Shown here: positions 57,481-64,000 of the stretch, piece by piece
Position numbering within the stretch: the first letter of the stretch is position 1
Layout: every line of letters begins with the position of its first letter
From: Cycas panzhihuaensis
Taxonomy: Eukaryota; Cycadophyta
Assembly (NCBI GenBank): GCA_023213395.1
Contig: CM041465.1
Location: 15,872,001-15,936,000 of the forward strand
DNA length: 64,000 nt
Direction of reading: 5' to 3'
The notes under the pieces: model-generated
What the model saw: only the letters and a program-made list of their open reading frames with translations
Told to the model about the DNA's origin: nothing
The model's database searches: none
Made by a program: the position numbers and the translations under genes

Positions 57481-58700
57481 TAAGATAGTTACTATAATTC
57501 AAGAGGAAGCTAGACTCAGTGGAGAGAGTAATAGTGAGAAGCTATCACATGAAGAAGTACTTATAGTTCCAAGTCCTTCTATAATATTATGGGAAAGGAA
57601 GATGATAGAGGATTTCAGAGTGGTGATGCAGAACTTTGTTGATAATAGAAGGATAAGAAGCCAACATGCCAGTCAGACTTTAGTGGTGTACACCAATGAC
57701 TCTAGTGATTCTATTTCATATGAAGAAGTAAAGGATGATTCATTATAGAGAGCTATAATGGAGGATTATGTCTTAATAATGAAGAATGCCACATGGGATT
57801 TGGTTCTCTTACCTCTAAAGAAGAACCTAGTTAGATTCAAGTGGATCTATAAGAAAAAGTTTCATTTTAATGGACAGGTGGACATGTACAAGGCTAGGCT
57901 TATTACTCAAGGGTTTAAATAGAAGGAAGGAGTTGATTATAAAGAGATATTTGCACCAGTGTCTAAGATAATGATAGTCCATTTGATCATTTCCTTAGTA
58001 GTTGAATATGGTTAGGAGTTACACTAAATGGATGTTAAGTTTACATTTCTTAATGGTGATCTAAAGGAGGATATTTATATATCATAGCCTTTTAGATCCA
58101 TTAAGAAAGGTTAGGAATATCTTGTGTGTTATTTAAAGAAATCACTCTATGGCTTGAAATAAGCACCCTATGCTTGGTATGATAACATTGATATTAAATT
58201 GAAGAAATGAGGTTTTGTTTTTATATACCTATAGCTAAATCTATATATTAAAAGAAGTAGGACTTTAATAGTAGTCATTATGTTATATGTAGATGATTTA
58301 ATCATTAGAGATAACTATAATAAGACTATTATTTGAGTTAAGTCTAATTTAGGAGCTACCTTTGATATGATAGACCTCAGGCCTCAACACTACTTCTTGG
58401 GTATTGAATTTAGGTAGATGGAAGATAGAATCATGATTTTATAAACTTAGTATGTAAAGAAGCTACTAGAGAAGTTCAAGATGCAAGATTATAAACCAAT
58501 TATAACACCATGTGCTAAGAGCATCAAGCTATAGAAAGGCATGGCTAATCCCTCTATATATGGAATATTGTACCATTAGTTGGTAGAGAGTCTAATCTAT
58601 TTGACTCAAACTACACTATATATCACCTATGTTGTTGGATTCATTTTTTGTTATATATAGAATCCTCAATAACCACATTGGGTTATAGTTATGTAGATTT
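57481..58700 (+). pseudogene. pol: Copia RT of element F
   Basis: The linker HEEVLIVPSPSIILWERK precedes RT motifs [80 protein letters not shown] and [10 protein letters not shown]. The YVDD box is intact at 58286-58297 (LYVDDLIIRD). Stops are mostly TAG, placed where family members have Gln or Trp (for instance after SLYGLK). VESLIYLTQTTLYITYVVGF closes the domain. Confidence 0.88.
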
Positions 58701-59230
58701 TGAAATACTTGAAAGGGATACTTAATCTTAGTCTTAAATACCTTTATGGTGAAGAGATAAAGTTGCATAGATATTCTTATGCTGACTGGGAAGGAGACTT
58801 CAATTATTAGAAATATACTATTGGATATATATTTGGCATTGATAATGGATTTATTTCATAGTAGTCAAAGAACCAATAAATAATAGCATTATCTTCTATA
58901 GAGGTAAAATATTAAAGATGCAGTATTGGTGTAAAAGATGTTGTATGGTTGTAAGGTCTCTTAGAAGTTCTTAGAGTATCACATGGTAACCTAATTATTT
59001 TTACTGATAATTAGAGCACCATTCACTTATCAAAAGAATCTAGAGTTTGATATTAGTATGAAGTACACTAAGATATAACACCACTATATCCATGAATAAA
59101 TCAAATTAGGGAAGCTGTAGGTTAACTATTATTTGAGTTAATATCAACTCATAAACATCTTTGCCAAAGTGCTTACTAAAGATTAATTCATAAAGATGTA
59201 TATTAGATTAGGACTCATAAAAGTTATCCT
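58701..59230 (+). pseudogene. pol: Copia RNase H of element F
   Basis: KLHRYSYADWEGDF carries the first Asp with its Trp intact. KYTIGYIFGIDNGFIS, then IIALSSIEVKY and IIFTDN, STIHLSKE follow. The C-terminal text (DITPLYP, LISTHKHL) is decayed. It is followed by the polypurine tract at 59317-59329. Confidence 0.8.
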
Positions 59231-59329
59231 TGAGGGAAGATATATTGATAAGGAAAAAGAAAAAGGATAGTCCAAGCCTTTATGATAACTAAACTATTGC
59301 AAGTTCCTCACATTCACATTAAGGAAGAA

Positions 59330-59675
59330 TATTAGTATGTTCGTTTAATATTAATCCACTTATTAATATTAATGTGGTGGTTTAATTATGTGATTAATAA
59401 AATAGTGTGAATTACATAGAGAGTTATAACCTTTAAGGATTGACACCTATTAAGGTATTATAAATATCTTAGAGTCCCTTATATATTAATATCAATCAGG
59501 TCATAATCAATATGATCGATAAATCTTTTATGGTGGGTGTTTTTCCTAAAAGGTTTCCCACATATATATTATATACTATGTAACCATTTTATCTATTTAT
59601 TTTGTTTGCTTAATATGTATGATAAAATATTCTATAGAGTGTAAACATGTATGTATTCATTCTTGTTTCTTAACA
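59330..59675 (+). repeat. 3' LTR of copia F
   Basis: 346 bp; follows AAGGAAGAA. Part of it (from about 59418) is included in the tandem duplication. Confidence 0.92.
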
Positions 59676-60197
59676 AGCAATAATATAACCCTAATGGTAG
59701 AAGTAACATTAATAGTGATAACAATAACCACCTATATAATATAGTCATATAATAGATGCATCAAATAACCCACCTATATAAATTTCACAATGATTATTTA
59801 TTATATAGAGGGTCATAATCCTTAATGATTGACACCTCTTATGGGATTATAAATATCTTAGAGTCCCTTGTATATTAATATCAAACAAGTCATAATCAAT
59901 GTGATCGATAGATCTTTTATGGTGGGTTTTTTTCTTAAAAGGTTTCCCACATATATCCTATGTACTATGTAACCATTTTATCTACTTATTTTATTTGCTT
60001 GATATGTATTATAAAAGATTCTGTAGAATGCAAACATATATGCATTCATTCATGTTTCTTAACAAGTAATAACAATAACCCTAATGGTAGAAGTAATATT
60101 AGTAGTGAAAAATGTAACCACTTATGCAATATAGTCACATCATAGATGTATTAAATAACCCACTACAAAAATTATGCAATGATTATATATTATAGTT
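59418..60197 (+). repeat. Tandem duplication of LTR F part plus gag flank, about 390 bp each
   Basis: Unit 1 (about 59418-59806) and unit 2 (about 59807-60197) each contain the LTR F segment from TAGAG..GATTGACACC to CTTAACA, then AG(C/T)AATA...AACCCTAATGGTAGAAGTAA and CAATGATTAT. The junction reads ATAGAG in both, so short homology may have guided the event. It postdates the insertion of F. Confidence 0.9.
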
Positions 60198-60199
60198 TA

Positions 60200-60580
60200 C
60201 AAAACAAGATCAAATATATAGGATACATGGTTCATTGATTATGGTGCTTCTCAACATATGACTAAGAGGCTTGAATGCTTTTTCTAGATGTGGGAAGCAA
60301 AATAAAAGGTTATCATTAATGATGACATTGATGTGGAGGCCATGGTAGTAGAGAAAGTTCCAATAATCATGCCAAATAGAGATTTATAATATCTAGATAA
60401 TGTGTTATATGTACGAAATTTGAAGGTAAATCTTGTTTCTGTAGTAGAGATAGAACAATAGGATATGACTATAATGTTTGCTCGAGGATAGTGAATGGCC
60501 CAAGAAAAATAAAATAATGTTATAGCTAAGGCTATTATGGAAAGTAATTTGTACAAACTAGAAGGACACTCTTATATATA
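60200..60580 (+). pseudogene. pol: Copia protease of element E
   Basis: DTWFIDYGASQHMTKRLECF follows the duplication. Copia proteases normally read D-S-G-A-S-x-H-M; here the Ser after Asp is Tyr, but the Asp is kept. LDNVLYVRNLKVNLVSVVEI provides the C-terminal strands. Several stops follow before the GAG-pre-integrase part (MESNLYKLEG). Confidence 0.8.
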
Positions 60581-60599
60581 AAGAGCATTTTTATCTATA

Positions 60600-61460
60600 T
60601 CTTCTAAAAAAAATCTATGAAAAGAACGTATGGGTCATATAAACTACACTAATTTCTAATTGACGTATAAGTTAAAAATGGTACATGGTCTTCCTATGAT
60701 AGGTAGTAAAGCTTACTTGTGTAAACCATATATATTTAGAAAATATCATAGAGATCCCTTCTTAAAGAAAAAGGCATGGATAACAAAGGAGAAGTTAGGA
60801 TTGGATTACTCAAACATTTATGAACCAATGGTTGACATCTCACTAGGTAGACTGAGATATTTTATTACCTTTATTAATGAAGTTTTAAGGAAAGTTTAGG
60901 TCTTTCAAATAAAGGAAAAATCACAAGCATTCAATTATTTTAGATATTATAAAGAAATGGTAGAAAATAAAAGTGAGTTTAAGATTAAGGTCCTATGGAT
61001 TAATAATAAGAGCGAATATACCTCAAATGAATTTATATGGTTCTATAAGGATCGTGGGATCAAAAGGCAACTTGTTATTACCTATACACTTCAATAACAT
61101 GGAATTGTTAAGAGTGTGAATAGGACTCTAGTTGAAAAGGCAAAAGCCATGATGTGAGATAAGGATGTGACTAATTACTTAAGAGCAAAAGCTATAAATA
61201 CAACTGCTTATTTAATTAACAAAAGAACTACTAGGTCTTTTAAAAACATGACACCTACGGAAGCTTATTTAGGGAGGAAGCCAACTATAAGTATAACATA
61301 TATACATATTCCCAAGGAAAAACATCAAAAACTAGATGAAAACAACATAAAATGCATCCTTATTAGATATTCTAAGGAGAGCAAAGCATACAAGGTTTAT
61401 AAGGTATCAACTTAAAAAGTTCACATTACTCATGATGTCATCTTTCAAGAAATTAAACTT
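60600..61460 (+). pseudogene. pol: Copia integrase of element E
   Basis: GAG-pre-integrase: MVHGLPMIGSKAYLC. Core: RLRYFITFINEVLRKV, then FNYFRYYKEMVENKSEFKIK, INNKSEYTSNEFIWFYKDRG, QHGIVKSVNRTLVEKA-type text. The usual S-D-N at INNKSEY is N-N and the E of 'NG..ER' is K, so catalysis is lost. C-terminal: TAYLINKRTTRSFKNMTPTE and DENNIKCILIRYSKESKAY, ending at HDVIFQE. The frame at 61167-61415 is open for 82 codons. Confidence 0.86.
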
Positions 61461-62755
61461 AAGATGCTACTCCAATAAATGTAGAGGACTAGATTGAGGA
61501 GCCACCTAAATATATTTCTTTATATGATATTATCCAACTAGAGTTTGAACCTTTTAACATTGGCAAGGTAGTTGAAATGGAATCACTCCAATTTCTAGAT
61601 GTTAATTTTGAGACAAAGATAGAGTTAAAGAAGCCTAATCCAAATAAATTATCACATTCATTACCATTTAAGAAACTTTCAAAATGGTATTTAAAAACCA
61701 TGGAGGGTACTAATCACATACTATTAGAATCAAAGGGAAAGTAAAACTTAAAAAAATTAATTATCTAATTATGTAAATATCGAATTAATAGAAAGTGTAT
61801 TGAATGCTAATAAACCATCTACAATTGAATAAACATTGAGAGAGAAGAAGTGCGATCATGCTATAAAATTTAAAATCTAAGTGGTAAATAAAAATCATAC
61901 ATGGGATTTGGTAGAATTACCTATTGGCAAGTAAGAAATTAGATGTAAGTGGATCTATAGAATCAAGTTTAAATCTTATAGATATATAGATAAGTATAAA
62001 GTAAAACTTATTACTAAGGGCTTCACGTAATAAGAAGGGATCAATTATGAAGAGACATTCACTTTTGTTGCAAATATAAATACCATTCCACTCATTATAG
62101 TAGTAATTATACAATTCAATTACATCAGATGGATGTAAAGAGTGCATTTCTATATAGAGAGTAGCCACTTAGCTTTGTTGAAAAAGGTAGTAAGCACTTG
62201 GTATGCCAACTCAGGAAGGCATTGTATGGTCTAAAATAGGCTCCTAGAGTTTAGTATAAGAAAACTAATAAGTACTTTCAAAAGAGTGGATTTGAGAGAT
62301 CTCTAACTAACTTAAATTTATACATCAAAGCTAAAAAGACTAAAATCATATGTGTAGTATTATATGTTGATGACTTACTGATCACTGGTAATGATATTAA
62401 TATGATATAATTCTTGAACTTTGACCTTAGTCACTATTTTGAAATAACTAATTTGGGATTTTTCCATTGCTTCCTTAGAGTGCAAGAATGACAGAGGCTT
62501 GAATATGTCTTCATCTTCCAAGCTAAGTACATTTGGAAAATTCTAAAGAAATTCAAAATGAAAGATTATAAACCTGTGCCTACTACCATGGAGATAGGTT
62601 TCAAATTAATAACAAAAGATGGAGTAGATGTAGATACCATATTATATAGACAACTAATAGGAAGTCTAATATGTTTGATTGCTACTAGGCCTAGCATATC
62701 TTATGTAGTTGGAATAGTATTCAGATTCATGGCATCACCAAAATTGGGATGCTAA
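61461..62755 (+). pseudogene. pol: Copia RT of element E
   Basis: After a degenerate linker, RT motifs begin near 61895: NHTWDLVELPIGK, IRCKWIYRIKFKSY, YKVKLITKGF, INYEETFTFVANINTIPLII, MDVK-like text with a frame change near 62130, LVCQLRKALYGLK, and LYVDDLLITG with YVDD at 62363-62374. The open 65-codon end (62558-62755) reads MKDYKPVPTTMEIGFKLITK, RQLIGSLICLIATRPSISYV and VGIVFRFM. Both indels and amber codons are present. Confidence 0.85.
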
Positions 62756-63000
62756 AAAGTAGCAAAAAGAATTTTTAAATACTTAAAATGGATAATACAT
62801 TATGGACTCAGATTTGAGCATACCAATAATTTCAAGATAAACCATCACTTTATTTAGGAGTTGATTTAGAAAGGTATAATAGAGATGGTATATAGGCCTA
62901 TAAAAGAAAATTTGACAGATATCTTCACCAAACCTTTGGCATATGATAGATTTTAGACATAAGGAATGGTTTAGATGTTAAAAGGAATGAAATAAATATT
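62756..63000 (+). pseudogene. pol: Copia RNase H of element E, internally deleted
   Basis: KRIFKYLKWIIHYGLRFEHT marks the start of RNase H, but the text jumps within a few residues to HHFI-amber-ELI and MVYRPIKENLTDIFTKPLAY, which is the very end of the domain. About 100 residues with the catalytic core are missing. Confidence 0.78.
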
Positions 63001-63016
63001 AAGGGGGTGGGGCGGG
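63000..63016 (+). other. Polypurine tract of element E
   Basis: TAAGGGGGTGGGGCGGG precedes TGTTAGATTT. Confidence 0.8.
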
Positions 63017-63400
63017 TGTTAGATTTAATCTTTATTTTGAGGGGTCCATGACCCCTCCCCTCTTAATTTTTTGTATTATAATATTAGGTTTGCAATTAAG
63101 TGAAAGTAATAAGTCAATAGGGGTTATGACTCATCCCTCATAACTATCAACTTAGATAGGATTTTTTTTTTTTGTAATTATTAGGATTAAGTTGATATAG
63201 GTGATTTGTAATAGTCAAAGGGTGATTTAATATAATAATAAGTGATTATTATTGAATTGAGATTTATTAAAATTTTTATAATTAATTTCTAAGGTTTTAA
63301 TTATAAATCATTGTCTCCATTACATCCTTACTACTATAAATATATGGTTGTACATAATAGAACTACCAATAATTTGGTTGACTAATATTTATGAATTAGA
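63017..63400 (+). repeat. 3' LTR start of element E, right limit uncertain
   Basis: Begins TGTTAGATTTAATC right after the polypurine tract. ACTATAAATATATGG near 63334 is a likely TATA region. No partner LTR was found, so the end is a guess. Confidence 0.55.
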
Positions 63401-64000
63401 ATAGAGAATGGCATGCTACACATGTGATGAAATGGTAGGTCACAAGGCAATAATGGCAACTTTAAACTTAGCCAATTTGTTAGTAGCATGATTTAAATAT
63501 ATTTTGGTGGTTTTAAAAAGATCTTTATTGGAGTCTTGGATAACTCAAGTGAATATAGATGCACTTGGATTTCTATGGGAAGCACCATCAATGTGGACTT
63601 ACTAAGGCTATAAAGTAGACATGATGGTGATGAAGCAATCTAATAAAGTAAAGCAAAAATCATTAGGTATACAAATATCAATTAATAGAAGAGAATCAAT
63701 GTCAATAAGAATAATATTTAATAAAATAAGGGTTAAACATTTTTATAACTAAAGGGTAAATCACAATACAAGACAAGCATTAAGTGTAGGGAATATGCTC
63801 AACTTGAGAAGCAAAAGTAAGGGAGGTGAATATCCCATTGGGTTATGCCCCCCTAAAAGGATCAAGTAAAACTATAGAGGGAGCTTATATACCTAGAGGA
63901 GTAGGATCCAAACACCTATTTACTACTAAAAAGAATAGAGTGAGATCAATGATACTTAAGGTAAATTTCTATATATGGTGGAAAAAAGTAATCAAGAGGA
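63401..64000. other. Unassigned right end
   Basis: No motif recognised. AT-rich with scattered short frames. Confidence 0.3.

Larger units (their letters stand above)
55939..59675 (+). mobile_element. Nested copia F, 3,737 bp, TSD AGTAA
   Basis: Both LTRs are 346 bp (55939-56284 and 59330-59675), beginning TATTAACATG or TATTAGTATG and ending CTTAACA. AGTAA precedes the left LTR (55934-55938). AGCAA follows the right one, but the duplicated flank at 60065-60069 still reads AGTAA, so the TSD was AGTAA. Primer-binding site TGGTATTAAAGCC (56285-56297) and polypurine tract AAGGAAGAA (before 59330) are present. Gag and integrase are not recognisable; RT and RNase H are. Confidence 0.87.
55090..63400 (+). 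mobile_element. Ty1/copia element E, interrupted by copia F
   Basis: Gag (55111-55933), then after copia F and a local duplication, protease, integrase, RT and the last part of RNase H, a polypurine tract and the start of a 3' LTR (63017). The 5' LTR is not recognised. RNase H has an internal deletion. Integrase has lost its catalytic residues. The element is old and inactive. Confidence 0.83.

Overview
The window looks like intergenic DNA from a large, repeat-rich seed-plant genome, possibly a gymnosperm; that guess rests only on the density and age spread of the elements. I found no intact host protein gene, tRNA, rRNA or CRISPR array. Nearly everything recognisable is a Ty3/gypsy or Ty1/copia LTR retrotransposon, or a remnant of one. 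Several are nested, and five insertions (one a solo LTR) can be bounded exactly by 5-bp target-site duplications (TSDs).

Layout. 1-5875: gypsy element A with near-identical LTRs but broken gag-pol; its 5' LTR is cut by the window edge. 5876-10700: decayed minus-strand remnants, one copia (integrase and gag) and one gypsy gag. 10815-16107: plus-strand Tat-type gypsy pol, split inside its RT by a 2.67-kb minus-strand gag-only element (11167-13834, TSD ACCTT). 17060-18950: a long antisense frame with an intron and a plant-mobile-domain-like beginning, in the place where Tat elements carry an extra antisense ORF. 20140-20600: a stray second RNase H domain. 20973-22166: a compound TA/CA microsatellite and a tandem duplication. 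24428-29600: a young non-autonomous copia element (402/400-bp LTRs, TSD TTTTG) with one short gag ORF and an antisense gene-like block. 30950-35340: an old copia whose gag, integrase, RT and RNase H can be read almost end to end, broken mostly by amber stops. 36213-42162: a gypsy deletion derivative (LTRs 841/842 bp, TSD AAAGT). 43887-54764: a 10.9-kb Athila/Tat-like gypsy element (TSD GGTTC) with gag, PR, RT, RNase H, integrase, a 19-bp tandem array and an extra sense ORF. A solo LTR (51256-51875, TSD GTCGC) sits in that array. 55090 to about 63400: a copia element interrupted by a second copia (55939-59675), whose 3' LTR plus flank was then tandemly duplicated.

The most unusual structure is the solo LTR at 51256-51875. 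Its 3' end carries five 42-bp tandem units, each a primer-binding site plus a copy of the LTR terminus, and the TSD lies outside the array, so the array appears to have been part of the integrated DNA.

The elements do not act as a pathway. They are layers of insertion: old copia and gypsy bodies act as targets for younger ones. Decay is dominated by C-to-T-type changes (Gln and Trp codons to TAG/TAA, Asp to Asn at catalytic sites), as expected for methylated, silenced DNA. All coordinates and comparisons were made by eye.
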